A stretch of 64,000 nt of DNA, from NCBI GenBank assembly GCA_016714225.1, contig JADJNS010000025.1, positions 1-64,000 of the forward strand, given 5' to 3'. This document shows positions 1-10,200 of this stretch, piece after piece. The DNA comes from Archangiaceae bacterium. GTDB lineage: Bacteria; Myxococcota; Myxococcia; Myxococcales; Myxococcaceae. The position numbers and the translations under genes are program-made. The notes below the pieces were generated by a model. It was not told where the DNA came from. It saw nothing but the letters and a program-made list of their open reading frames with translations, and did no database searches. Each line of letters opens with the position of its first letter. The stretch's first letter is position 1.

Positions 1-614
1 CCCAGGTGACGTTCGGGTGACACCACGCGCCGAGAAGTCACCTGAAGAAGCTGTTGGCCGACGACGAGGCGGCCATCGCTCCGGCGCGGGCTGATGCGCT
101 GGCGCTTCTCGGCGACCACGTGTTCGCCGAGGGCGAGCAGTCGCTGGCCGAGGTGGTGGGCGAGCGGCTCAAGGCGCGCGGGCAGCGGCTCGCGCTGGCC
201 GAGAGCTGCACCGGCGGCATGGTGGCGGCCGAGCTGACGGGGGTGCCGGGCGCCAGCGGGTGGCTCGAGTCGAGCGCGGTGACCTACGCCGAGAGCGCCA
301 AGGTGCGCTGGGTGGGGGTGACGGCCGAGGCGCTCGAGAGGCACGGCGCGGTGAGTGAAGCCGTGGCGCGGCAGATGGCGAGGGGCGTGCGCGAGGCGGC
401 GAAGGTGGAGTGGGGCGGGGCGGTCACTGGCTTCGCAGGGCCAAGCGGGGGCTACCGGGCCGACCAGTGGGCACCGTCTACCTGTGCGTAGTCGGCCCCG
501 GCGTCGAGGTGGTCGGCCCAAGCGGTGGCCGAGCATGGGCCGAGGCTGATTCGCCGCGCCGCCGCGTGGAGCCTGATGGACCTGCTGCGAAAGCAGCTCG
601 CGGCGCGAGGCTGA
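1..614 (+). pseudogene. Broken cinA/pncC (nicotinamide-nucleotide amidohydrolase) remnant, 5' end outside window
   Basis: Intact CinA/PncC proteins deamidate nicotinamide mononucleotide in pyridine-nucleotide recycling. The family motif AESCTGG is read at 198-218 and good PncC sequence runs from about 54 to 440. The frame is broken repeatedly. An in-frame TGA lies at 18-20, inside what looks like the linker to the N-terminal domain. Near 440-455 the expected GRPVGTVYL segment continues in another frame. Near 514-520 the tail (AEHGPRLIRRAAAW) returns to the first frame and ends at TGA 612-614. No single frame gives a complete protein. It is either a true pseudogene or a victim of assembly indels; the GGGGG run around 440 is a likely indel site. 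Confidence 0.75.
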
Positions 615-677
615 CGGCGAGCCGGCAGGCTTCGCTCATGCTGCGCGTGCTGTCTCGCCGGGCTATGACGCGCGGCC

Positions 678-2175
678 ATGAGCAACGCGACCGAAGCCGC
701 GCCGGTTCCTGAAGGCACCACTCCGACGCAGGCGGCGCTGAAGCTCTGGGTCGACGCGTACCGGGTCGAGCTGATTCTCTTCGCGGTCTCGTTCTGCGTG
801 CTGGCCGGCTTCAGCTCGATGCGCTTTCTGCGGCAGAGCGCCGCGCCGCACTTCGTCTACCAGTCGAAGGCGTGGCTCGAAGGTCACCTCGACCTCGACC
901 CGCAGGTGTTGCCCAACCTCGAAGACTGGGCGTGCGTGCGCGAGGTGGGCGGGGTGAAGCGCCGGTGCGAGGGTCAGATCGCCAACACCGACAAGTGGTA
1001 CGTGAGCTTCCCCTCGTTTCCCGCGGCGGTGATGATGCCGTTCGTCGCGCTGCACGGGTACCAGCTCAACGACACCTCGTTCGGCGTCATCTTCGGTGCG
1101 CTGGCGATCGCGCTCTTCTATTCGCTGCTGCGCGAGATGCAGAAGCGCGAGGGCAGCGGCAGAACCGACACCGAGAACATCGTGCTCGCGGTGGTGCTCG
1201 GCTTCGGCACCGTCTTCTTCTACTGCGCGATTCGCGGCGAGGTCTGGTTCTCGGCCGAGGTGATGGGCGTGGCGTTCACCTGCCTCTACGCGCGAAACGC
1301 CATCGGCGCGCGACGCCCGGTGCTGGCCGGCCTGTTCTTCTCGATGGCGGTGCTCACCCGCACCCCGCTGCTCTTCTCGGGAGTGTTCTTCGTGATGGAG
1401 GCGCTGTGCCCGACTCCGGGCAAGCGCTTCGAAGAGCTCAAGAACGCCAGCAAGAGCCCGGGCCTCAAGAAGCTGGGCCTGTTCGCCGCCGGCGCCGCGC
1501 CGCTGGGGCTGCTGCACGCCTGGTACAACGTGGTGCGCTTCGGCAGCGTCGCCGAGTTCGGCCACGCGTTTCTGTACAACAACCGCGTCAACGCCGACAT
1601 CGACCGGTGGGGCCTGTTCAACCCGCAGTACCTGACCCGCAACCTCGACGCCGCGTTCGCCACGCTGCCCGAGGTGCGCGGCGGGCAGCTCATCTACAGC
1701 CCGTGGGGCATGTCGCTGCTGCTCACCCTGCCGCTGCTGGTCTTCGTGTTCGTGCCGCCGGCGAAGAAGCAGCTGCTCACGTTGTCGGCCGCGGCCACCG
1801 GCGCCGTGCTGGTGCTGTCGAAGCTGATGCCGGAAGAGCAGCCGCCGCCGGGCGACTTTCCCATCGGGCACCGGCCGATGAGAAAAGGCCTACGCGTTCG
1901 GCCAGGAAGAGAAGCCGGCGCGGCTGAAGGTGCCGCTGGTCGTCACCGCGCTGTGCTGCGCGCTGCCGGGGCTGTTCTACCAGAACACCGGCTACGCCCA
2001 GTTCGGCTTCCGCTTCAGCGTCGACTACTCGCCGTACCTGCTGGGCGCGTTCGCGGTGAGCGGTTGGCCGCTGCGTCACCGGGCGGTGCAGGTCGCCCTG
2101 GTGGTGGGCTTCGTGTTCGCCTTCTGGGGTGCCGTCGGCTTCCGCGGTTATACGGAGGGCATGAGGGGTTGGTAG
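678..2175 (+). pseudogene. Polytopic membrane protein, GT-C glycosyltransferase-like, frameshifted
   Basis: An inner-membrane protein with many hydrophobic segments, starting MSNATEAAPVPEG and preceded by a short soluble tail. The N-terminal half, with a first membrane segment around residues 32-50 followed by an extracytoplasmic region and alternating helices, resembles polytopic GT-C type glycosyltransferases, but I see no diagnostic motif and treat that as weak inference. The reading frame breaks between about 1860 and 1900, around GATGAGAAAAGG. The remaining helices (PLVVTALCCALPG to AFWGAVGF) are read in another frame and stop at TAG 2173-2175, which overlaps the GTG start of the next gene. 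The intact product would be close to 500 residues. Confidence 0.6.
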
Positions 2176-2618
2176 TGAAGAAGTGGCACACGCGCGAAGA
2201 CAGCGGCATCGAGCTCGATGCGCAGCTGCGGTGGTGGCACGACGGCGAGCCGGTCGAGCACCCCAAGGTCATCGAGACCTTCAACCGCGGCCTGCGCGTC
2301 ACCGACGACGGCAGGTACAAGCTCGAGATCGGCAACGACTGGTGCTTCGTGAAGGTCGCCGGCCCGGCGTTCGGGGTCACCGCGGTCGACGCGTGCGACG
2401 AGGGCTGGCAGCTGCGCCTGTCTGACCGCACCGCCGAGCTGCTCGACCCCGCCACGCTCACGGTCGACGCCGAGGGGGTGCTCACCGTGCGGGTGAAGGG
2501 CGGCAAGGCCACCGCGCGGTTCTCTCGCGACGCACAGTTTCAGCTGGGCGAGTACGCCGAAGAGTCCGAGGGCGGCGCGGTGCTGAAGGCGCACGGCAGA
2601 CAGTGGCGCTTGCCGTGA
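2175..2618 (+). CDS. DUF1285-like protein
   Basis: About 147 residues, cytoplasmic, no signal or membrane segment. The stretch LRWWHDGEPVEHPKVIETF followed by RGLRVTDDGRYKLEIG fits the DUF1285 family pattern (a 'dark' first strand, a hairpin with HPK/R, then GRY-L-G), whose role is unknown. The GTG start at 2175 overlaps the TAG of the upstream membrane gene, the coupling style used throughout this window. The same frame is open further upstream only because the preceding gene is frameshifted into it, so the long combined reading is artefactual. Confidence 0.6.
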   Translation: MKKWHTREDSGIELDAQLRWWHDGEPVEHPKVIETFNRGLRVTDDGRYKLEIGNDWCFVKVAGPAFGVTAVDACDEGWQLRLSDRTAELLDPATLTVDAEGVLTVRVKGGKATARFSRDAQFQLGEYAEESEGGAVLKAHGRQWRLP

Positions 2619-2632
2619 TACGCGCGTGGGCC

Positions 2633-2884
2633 ATGAACAAGTCCACGCTCGTTTCGGTGTTGTGCCTCGGTGTCGCCATCGGCGCTTGTGCTCGCGAGGC
2701 GGTGCGCGCCGCGGTGCCCGCTGCCGCGCATGCGCAGGGTGGCAAGAAGTACATGGTGGTCGGCGCGTCGATGTCGGCCGGCGGCTACGAGGAAGACTTG
2801 AACAAGTACACCGCCGAGGGCTGGCGCTACGTCGGGCCGCTGCCGGCGGGCAACGCGAACCCGGCGCTGGTCTTCGAGCGCTGA
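2633..2884 (+). CDS. Small lipoprotein, DUF4177-like
   Basis: 83 residues from ATG 2633. An N-terminal hydrophobic segment ends in IGAC, a plausible lipobox with Cys19. The mature part contains LNKYTAEGWRYVGPLP, the 'x-x-EGW-x-h-h' pattern of DUF4177-type small proteins, which form a short beta-hairpin/helix fold of unknown function. The ATG is preferred to an earlier in-frame GTG because the signal peptide begins there. It lies 14 bases after the DUF1285-like gene on the same strand and probably shares its transcript. Confidence 0.55.
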   Translation: MNKSTLVSVLCLGVAIGACAREAVRAAVPAAAHAQGGKKYMVVGASMSAGGYEEDLNKYTAEGWRYVGPLPAGNANPALVFER

Positions 2885-2897
2885 GGCGCCGAGGGCG

Positions 2898-3049
2898 TCA
2901 GCGCCGGGGCACGTGGTGCGGAACCGGCTTGGGGCGCGCCGTGGGCACTCGCAGGCCGCAGCGCCTGGCCGCAACCGGAGTGCGAGGCGTGCGCGCCGCC
3001 TGCCACGCGTCGGCGCCCACCCCGAGCACCGCCAGCAGCAGGGCCAGTC

Positions 3050-3053
<4 letters not shown>
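2898..3053 (-). CDS. Small putative secreted Arg/Pro-rich peptide coupled to recA
   Basis: A 51-residue reading frame whose GTG start (3053-3051) overlaps the TGA stop of recA in a GTGA arrangement, the same coupling seen at many real gene joints in this window. It begins MRLALLLAVLGVGADA, a credible signal peptide, and continues with a basic tail (RTPRTPVAARRCGLRV). I recognise no family. The overlap and signal peptide argue for a gene; the short length and high GC allow a chance ORF. Confidence 0.35.
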
Positions 3054-4081
<1,028 letters not shown>

Positions 4082-4250
4082 GGTTTCTCCGGTCGGGCGG
4101 CGGGCGAATTCCCGCGCGCGCTGTTCCGACCGCGGTGCTTGAGCAAGGGCGCGACCCGGGGGCACGCTTCGATCGACTGCTGAAGGCGTCGCGCGGGAGT
4201 ACGAAACGCCGGACGGTCGTGGACGCTCCAGTTCCTGATTTCTGAGCGGA

Positions 4251-4559
4251 TCAGCCGAAGAGGGCGTGGAGGCCCGAGGTCATCTCGCCGGAGTAGCTGA
4301 CCAGCCCGATCGGCAGCTTCGGGCGCAGAGCGCGCAGCTCGGCGACGTGGGGGTGGCCGAAGGCTCCGCACAGCTCGACCAGCTGGGTGCCGTTGAACGC
4401 TGCCGCCGCCGCGCCCGAGCGGCACGAGGCGATGGCGTCGGCGGCGGTGGGGAAGCCCGCCAGCACGGTGGTCGAACGGGGGCTCTTCACTTCGCGAATG
4501 TCGCCGGCGGCCGGAAGACCGTCTGCGGCGTACAGGAACAGCCAGTGGGTCAGTGCCAT
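4251..4559 (-). CDS. Hypothetical protein, 102 aa
   Basis: Starts MALTHWLFLYAADG at ATG 4559 and ends with HALFG. No signal peptide or transmembrane segment is obvious and I recognise no family. Composition and third-position GC fit a real gene. It lies 170 bases upstream of recA on the same strand, so it may be part of the recA transcript; the gap holds a short GCGGG-CGAATT-CCCGC dyad at 4100-4115. Confidence 0.5.
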   Translation of the reverse strand: MALTHWLFLYAADGLPAAGDIREVKSPRSTTVLAGFPTAADAIASCRSGAAAAAFNGTQLVELCGAFGHPHVAELRALRPKLPIGLVSYSGEMTSGLHALFG

Positions 4560-4758
4560 CGGCGCAACTTAGCTGCACGGCTCGGTCGAGCGAGCGGGTC
4601 GGCCAGTACAACGGCCCGGAAGCGCGTGCCGGTGCGGTGCGACCGTGCGGCTCGATCGCGCGCTTGGCTGGCAACGCGGACCTCGGCACGGGTCGACACC
4701 CAGGCGTTCGTGGGGCTCGGGGCCACGTGGGAGCGTTTCACCCCAACCCTTGCACCTG

Positions 4759-4833
4759 AATACTCCCAGGTCGAAGAGCGACTTCGCAGTGGGAGTATTT
4801 ACGTCCGCGCCACGGACCCCGAATACTCCCACT
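4759..4833. repeat. AATACTCCCA copies forming a 12-bp inverted repeat
   Basis: AATACTCCCA occurs at 4759-4768 and 4822-4831. The reverse complement occurs at 4790-4799. AGTGGGAGTATT (4788-4799) and AATACTCCCACT (4822-4833) form a perfect 12-bp inverted repeat with a 22-base loop. It stands directly before the minisatellite and is AT-rich for this genome. Function unknown; a protein-binding site or a relic element end are both possible. Confidence 0.6.
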
Positions 4834-4835
4834 TC

Positions 4836-5010
4836 GTCGCGGGGGACCGTCGCGGGGGCACGTCGCGGGGGCACGTCGCGGGGCACGTCGCGGGGGCACG
4901 TCGCGGGGCACGTCGCGGGGCACGTCGCGGGGCACGTCGCGGGGCCATCGCGGGGCACGTCGCGGGGCCATCGCGGGGCCATCGCGGGGCCATCGCGGGG
5001 CCATCGCGGG
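4836..5010. repeat. GC-rich minisatellite, 11-13 bp units
   Basis: The core TCGCGG appears 15 times in about 175 bases, in units of GTCGCGGGGCAC (12), GTCGCGGGGGCAC (13) and, toward the right end, CATCGCGGGGC (11). The right-hand units differ by CAT for CACGT, so two sub-arrays can be told apart. There are no unique spacers, so this is not a CRISPR array. Mixed 11-13 bp unit lengths mean it cannot encode a regular peptide repeat. Likely prone to length change by slippage. Confidence 0.9.
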
Positions 5011-5508
5011 GGCGGGCGACCCAGAGAACCTGTGGCGACGTGAGCCCGTCAGTGGCGCGAGAACGACAGCGAGTGGGAACAGGTGTGTTCTTCGTTGCGG
5101 CTCGAGCTGCGCGAGGTTGCGGGGGCCCATTGGGCGCAGTCATGGCCAGTGCATGGAAGGACGAACTGGCAGGGGCTGTCGTCGCGGTCAGAACGAAGAG
5201 TGCGCGGCGCTCGTCCGCCCCAATATCGAGGGTTCTGTGGCCACGAGCTGCCCGTCACGCTTCGGGCCGCGCAGGGCCAGCTCGACTGCCGCTCTACCCA
5301 AATGCCTGTCCGGCACCACCGTCACTAGACGAGGGGCTACCCGAAGAACGAAGGCGCCGCCGACCGCGCTCGCTCCGAGCACCGCACGCCGATCGAAACA
5401 CGCGGTCGATCGAGCGCCGGCGAGAGTGCCCCCGACGAGAAGTCCCAAGGAAGCCCCCAGCAGCTTTCAAAGCGACCCAAAGGCCGCCGGGCATCGTAAG
5501 TAGCGAGC

Positions 5509-6582
5509 GTGCTCACCCTGCTCGTGCTCCTCGCTGCCCCATCGACCACCAGCAATGCCCCGGCGACGGCGCCGACCACGCAGAACGCGGCGCCGACGAC
5601 CGTCGATAAGGTGCGCGGCGCCACGCTCACCGTGCGCGCGGTGGGAGACGTGATGCTGGGCACCACCGATCCCGAAGGCTACCTGCCGCCGAACGACGGC
5701 GCCGACAGCCTGGCCGACGTGCGAGAGCTGCTGCGCGACGCGGACCTCACCTTCGTGAACCTCGAGGGCCCGCTCTGCGACGAGGGCGCGTCGAGCAAGT
5801 GCAAGAGCAAGCGCACCTGCTACGCGTTTCGGGTGCCGACCCGGTACGCGCAGTACCTGATCGACGCGGGGGTCGACCTGGCGTCGACGGCGAACAACCA
5901 CAACGGCGACTTCGGTGACTCCTGCCGCCGCTCGACCGAGAAGACGCTCGACGCGGCAGGCATCGCCTGGTCGGGAGCGCCCGGCACCATCGCCACCGTC
6001 GAGCGCAAGGGCCTGAAGATCGCGCTGGTCGCCTTTCACACCTCGGCGGCGACCAACGACGTGAACAACCTGCCGGCGGCGCGCGCGCTGGTGAAGTCGG
6101 CGGCCGCGAAGCACGACCTGGTGATCGTCTCGTTCCACGGCGGCGCCGAGGGGCCGAAGTTCGACCACGTGGTCGAGGGGCCCGAGCAGTACCTGGGCGA
6201 GAACCGCGGCGACCTGCGCGCCTTCACCCACGCGGTCATCGACTCGGGAGCCGACCTGGTCATCGGCCACGGCCCGCACGTCTTGCGCGGCATGGAGCTC
6301 TACCAGGGGCGGTTGATCGCCTACTCCCTGGGCAACTTCGCCACCTACGGGCGCTTCAACCTGGCGGGCACCCAGGCGGTCGGGGCGATTCTGCACGCCG
6401 AGCTGGCCGCCGACGGCGCGTTCGTGAGCGCAAAGATTCTGCCCACCCAGCAGGTGGACAAGGGGCTGCCGCGGCGCGACGCGGCGGGGCGGGCCATCGC
6501 GGTGATCAAGAAGCTCTCGGCCGAAGACTTCGCCAAGAGCGCGCCGCGCATCGCCGATGACGGCGAAATCTCTGCGCCTTGA
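5509..6582 (+). CDS. CapA-family metallophosphoesterase-like protein
   Basis: 357 residues from GTG 5509, with a short hydrophobic N terminus (LTLLVLLAAP) that suggests export. The body matches the CapA/PgsA (PF09587) family, a calcineurin-like phosphoesterase fold linked to poly-gamma-glutamate capsule assembly but often of unknown substrate. Family motifs in order: GDVMLG, NLEGPLC, ANNHNGDFGDSC (loop with the NNH pair), SFHGGAE and GHGPHVLRGME. No pgsB/C partners lie nearby, so a capsule role is not supported by context. The hsp20 gene follows 51 bases later. Confidence 0.85.
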   Translation: MLTLLVLLAAPSTTSNAPATAPTTQNAAPTTVDKVRGATLTVRAVGDVMLGTTDPEGYLPPNDGADSLADVRELLRDADLTFVNLEGPLCDEGASSKCKSKRTCYAFRVPTRYAQYLIDAGVDLASTANNHNGDFGDSCRRSTEKTLDAAGIAWSGAPGTIATVERKGLKIALVAFHTSAATNDVNNLPAARALVKSAAAKHDLVIVSFHGGAEGPKFDHVVEGPEQYLGENRGDLRAFTHAVIDSGADLVIGHGPHVLRGMELYQGRLIAYSLGNFATYGRFNLAGTQAVGAILHAELAADGAFVSAKILPTQQVDKGLPRRDAAGRAIAVIKKLSAEDFAKSAPRIADDGEISAP

Positions 6583-6602
6583 CGACCTCTGATCGCCGCT
6601 TA

Positions 6603-6629
6603 ATTTCCTCCTGCAACCAAGGAGGAAGT
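6603..6629 (+). promoter_or_regulatory. Candidate RNA thermometer hairpin over the hsp20 ribosome-binding site
   Basis: The Shine-Dalgarno sequence GGAGGAA (6621-6627) pairs perfectly with TTCCTCC (6605-6611). With flanking pairs A6603-U6629, U6604-G6628 (wobble) and U6612-A6620, this gives a 10-pair stem with a 7-base loop (GCAACCA). The ATG follows at 6634. Small heat-shock genes are the classic targets of RNA thermometers (ROSE, fourU), so a zipper that masks the ribosome-binding site until heated is a reasonable inference. Confidence 0.55.
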
Positions 6630-6633
6630 GAAC

Positions 6634-7065
6634 ATGGCGAATCTGGCGAATAGAGGCACGTGGGACCCCTTTGCAGGGCTTCTGGCGGAGTACGGCTTTC
6701 CGGTGGCGCGGTACGTCGAGCGCGAGCTCGAGGCGTTCACCCCGCGCTTCGAAGTGAAGGAGACCAAAGAGGCGCTGATTCTCAAGGCCGACCTTCCTGG
6801 CGTGAAGACCGATGACCTCGACGTCTCGGTTCACTCGAACGTGCTGTCGGTGAGTGGCCGCCGCGAGCAGGAAGCGAAGAAAGACGACGAGCACTTCCAC
6901 ATGGTCGAGCGCAGCTTCGGCGCGTTCACCCGCTCGTTCACGCTGCCCGAGACGGTCGACACCAAGGCGCTCGATGCCGAGCTCAAAGACGGGGTGCTGA
7001 CCATCACCCTGCCCAAGGCCCCCGAGGCGAAGCCGCAGCGGGTGCAGATCAAGGTGTCGAAGTAG
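6634..7065 (+). CDS. Hsp20/alpha-crystallin small heat-shock protein
   Basis: 143 residues. An ATP-independent holdase chaperone that forms cytoplasmic oligomers and keeps unfolding clients soluble. The alpha-crystallin domain spans about residues 38-140: FEVKETKEALILKADLPGV, the beta-strands around LSVSGRREQE, and the closing GVLTITLPKAPEA (the GVL motif). The C-terminal IxI/V-type tail is VQIKVSK. ATG 6634 is chosen over GTG 6628 because GGAGGA lies 7 bases before it. A strong terminator follows, so the gene is probably monocistronic. Confidence 0.93.
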   Translation: MANLANRGTWDPFAGLLAEYGFPVARYVERELEAFTPRFEVKETKEALILKADLPGVKTDDLDVSVHSNVLSVSGRREQEAKKDDEHFHMVERSFGAFTRSFTLPETVDTKALDAELKDGVLTITLPKAPEAKPQRVQIKVSK

Positions 7066-7085
7066 GCAGCACCGGTTTGTCCACC

Positions 7086-7125
7086 AGCCCCTTCCGGCAG
7101 GTCAGCGCCGGAAGGGGCTATTTGT
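7086..7125 (+). terminator. Rho-independent terminator after hsp20
   Basis: AGCCCCTTCCGGC (7086-7098) and GCCGGAAGGGGCT (7107-7119) form a perfect 13-bp stem around an 8-base loop, followed by ATTTGTTTCT. It sits 20 bases after the hsp20 stop codon. Confidence 0.88.
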
Positions 7126-7151
7126 TTCTCCAGCAGGCGGCGGGTTGATGC

Positions 7152-7169
7152 CGTTACCGCTGGGTAACG
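7152..7169. promoter_or_regulatory. Palindrome upstream of the giant kinase gene
   Basis: CGTTACC (7152-7158) and GGTAACG (7163-7169) form a 7-bp dyad with a 4-base spacer, 53 bases before the GTG start at 7222. Position and symmetry suit a repressor or activator site; nothing ties it to a known regulator. Confidence 0.3.
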
Positions 7170-7221
7170 CGCGACCGGCCGTCGACGTCACCCGCGTCGC
7201 CAGTTAAACGCCTCAGTCCGC

Positions 7222-10200
7222 GTGTCTTCGCAGAACGAAAATCGTTCGTCCCCCGAGCCGTCTGCAGTGCTGAGCGGCGGCGGCGAAATGGGTGCGTTGA
7301 TGCGCACCATCGACTGGGGCCGCACGGCGGTGGGGCCCCTCGAGAGCTGGCCGCAGTCGCTGCGCACCGCGGTGAGCATTCTGCTCGAGTCGCGCTTCCC
7401 CATGTACATCGCGTGGGGCCCGAGCTTCGTGCAGTTCTACAACGACGGGTACCGGCCGGTGCTCGGCTCGACCAAGCACCCCGCGGCGATGGGCCGCAGC
7501 GCCTCGGAGACGTTCGCCGAGAGCTGGCACATCATCGGGCCGATGTTCGAGGGCGTGCGGCGGCAGACCGCCGTGGGCGCCGAAGACTGGATGCTGCCGC
7601 TCGATCGGCACGGCTATCTCGAGGAGTGCTACTTCACCTTCTCGTACAGCCCGATTCGCGACGAGACAGGCGGGGTGGGCGGGGTGCTGGTCACCGTCAC
7701 CGAGACCACCGGCCGGGTGCTGGGCGAGCGCCGGCTGCGCACGCTGCGCGACCTCGCGGCCCGGGCCGGAGCCGTCAAGCGCCAGGAAGATGCGTGGCAA
7801 GAGGCCGCCCGCGCGCTCGACGGCAACGCGTTCGACGTGCCGTTCGCGCTGCTCTACCGGGTGCGCGACGCGGTCGAGCGGCCCGAGCTGATCGCCACCA
7901 CCGGCTGGGGTGCCGACGCCATCGCCGCCACCACCCGCTTCGCGGCGACTGCCTCCGAGCCGCTGTGGCCGTTCGCCGAGGCCGCCCAGCGCGGCCCGCA
8001 GCTCGTCACCGACCTGCGCGGCCGCTTCGGCGACCTGCCCGGCGGCAAGTGGCCCGAGGCGCCGCGCGAGGCGCTGGTGCTGCCCATCTCTCGCGGCGGC
8101 CACGCGCTGCCCCACGGCTTCCTGGTGGTCGGAGTGAGCGCGCGCCGGGCGCTCAACGACGACTACCGCGGCTTTCTGCAGCTGTGCGCCGACCACCTCG
8201 CCACCGCCATCATCAACGCCCGGGCGTACGAAGAAGAGAAGCGCCGGGCCGAGGCGCTCGCCGAAATCGACCGGGCCAAGACGGCGTTCTTCAGCAACGT
8301 CAGCCACGAGTTTCGCACCCCGCTCACCCTGATGTTGGGCCCGGTGGAAGATGGGCTCAACGACACCGCGCACCCGCTCGAGCCGGTGCAGCGTGAGCGG
8401 CAAGAGCTGGTGCAGCGCAACGGCCGGCGGCTGCAGAAGCTGGTGAACACCCTGCTCGACTTCGCGCGCATCGAGGCGGGCCGCGCCAGTGCGGCGCTCG
8501 CGCCGACCGACCTGTCGTCGCTGACCGCCGAGCTGGCGAGCAGCTTCAAGTCGGCGATGGCCGCGGCCGGCCTCTCGCTCGAGGTCGACTGCCCGCCGCT
8601 GCCGTCGAAGGTCTACGTCGACCCTTCGATGTGGGAGAAGATCGTCTTGAACCTTCTCTCCAACGCGCTCAAGTACACGTTCGCGGGCGGGGTGCGGGTG
8701 GCGCTCGAGTGGCTGGGCGCGACGGTACAGCTGACCGTCGCCGACACCGGCGCGGGCATCGAGGCGCGGCACCTGCCCCACCTCTTCGAGCGCTTCTACC
8801 GGGTCGAGGGCGCGAAGGGCCGCAGCCACGAAGGCACCGGCATCGGGCTGGCGCTGGTGCAAGAGCTGGCGAGGCTCCACGGCGGGGCAGTGGCGGTGAA
8901 GAGCACGGTGGGGCGAGGCACGGTGTTCACCGTGACGCTGCCGACCGGCTCGGCCCACCTGACCACCGAGCAGCTGAAGGCGAGCACCACGCTGGCCGCG
9001 AACCCCATCGGCGCCGAGGCCTTTCTCGCCGACGCCGGGCTCGTCAGCTCGCCTTCTGCCTCGACCCCGCCCAGGGCCACGACTGCGACCTCGGGGGCGC
9101 GGCTGCTGCTCGCCGACGACAACGCCGACATGCGCCAGTACCTCACCCGGCTGCTCTCGCAGCACTGGGTGGTCGACGCGGTGACCGACGGGGCGCAGGC
9201 GCTCGCCGCTGCGCGGGCGAGCCCGCCCGACCTGGTGCTGTCTGACGTGATGATGCCGGGCCTCTCGGGGCTCGAGCTGGTGCGCGCCCTGCGGGCCGAT
9301 GAGCGCACCCGCCTGGTGCCCATCTTGCTGCTGTCGGCGCGGGCCGGTGAAGAGGCGACCGTCGAGGGGCTCGAGAGCGGCGCCGACGGGTACCTGGTGA
9401 AGCCGTTCTCGGCGCGCGAGCTGCTCGCCCGGGTCGAAGCGCAGCTGGCCGTCTCGCGGTACCGGTTGGCGGCGCTCGAGGCCGAGCGCACCCACGGCGA
9501 CGAGTCGAAGCGCCTGCTCGGCGAGGCGCGCCGGGCCACTCGCGCGCGCGAAGAGACGCTCGCGGTGGTCAGCCACGACCTGCGGTCTCCGCTGAGCGTG
9601 ATTCTGAGCGCCGCTGAGCTGCTGAAGCGGGCGGCGCCCGGGGTCGAGGGGGTGCAGAAGCAGACCGAGACCATTCAGCGCTCAGCCGAGCGCATGCGCG
9701 TGCTGATCGAAGACCTGCTCGACCTGGCGAGCATCGACGCCGGCAGCCTGTCGATCTCGCCGCAGACGCACTCGGCCGAGGCGTTGGCGACCGAGGCGCG
9801 CGAGAGCTTCGAGCGGCTCGCGATGGTGAAGGGCGTGACGCTCACCAGCGAGGTCGAGCCGGGCCTCACCGTGGTCTGCGACCGCGACCGGGTGTTGCAG
9901 GCGCTGGGCAACCTGCTGTCGAACGCGGTGAAGTTCACGCCTGCGGGCGGCAGTGTGCGGCTGCTGGTGCGCCGCGACGAGCGCACCCGCCACATCGACT
10001 TCAGCGTGGCCGACACCGGCCCCGGCATCGCCGCCGAGCAGCAGGGGCGGGTGTTCGACCGGTACTGGCACCTCTCGCGCGAGAACCAAGACGGCCACGG
10101 GTTGGGTCTGGCCATCGCCCGGGGCATCGTCGACGTGCACGGCGGTGAGCTGCGGCTCGCGAGCACCTTGGGGCAGGGCAGCACGTTCACGCTGTCGCTG

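Larger units (their letters stand above)
4560..5508. other. Non-coding stretch with repeats, no convincing gene
   Basis: About 950 bases between the small gene at 4251-4559 (minus) and the CapA-like gene at 5509. It holds three AATACTCCCA copies (two forming an inverted repeat) and the GC-rich minisatellite described separately. Short open frames on both strands have no recognisable domain, no good ribosome-binding site and poor third-position GC, so I call no gene here. Confidence 0.6.

Noticed and set aside
678..2618. One 646-residue protein spanning the membrane gene and the DUF1285-like gene
   Set aside because: The middle is frameshifted nonsense (Arg/Ala-rich); the real helices run in another frame and stop at 2173-2175, where the next gene starts.
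4836..5010. Possible CRISPR array
   Set aside because: Units are 11-13 bp, directly abutting, with no unique spacers and no cas genes nearby.
5188..5448. 86-residue minus-strand frame in the gap before the CapA-like gene
   Set aside because: It has a weakly hydrophobic stretch but no ribosome-binding site, no family and poor codon bias; not enough to call a gene.
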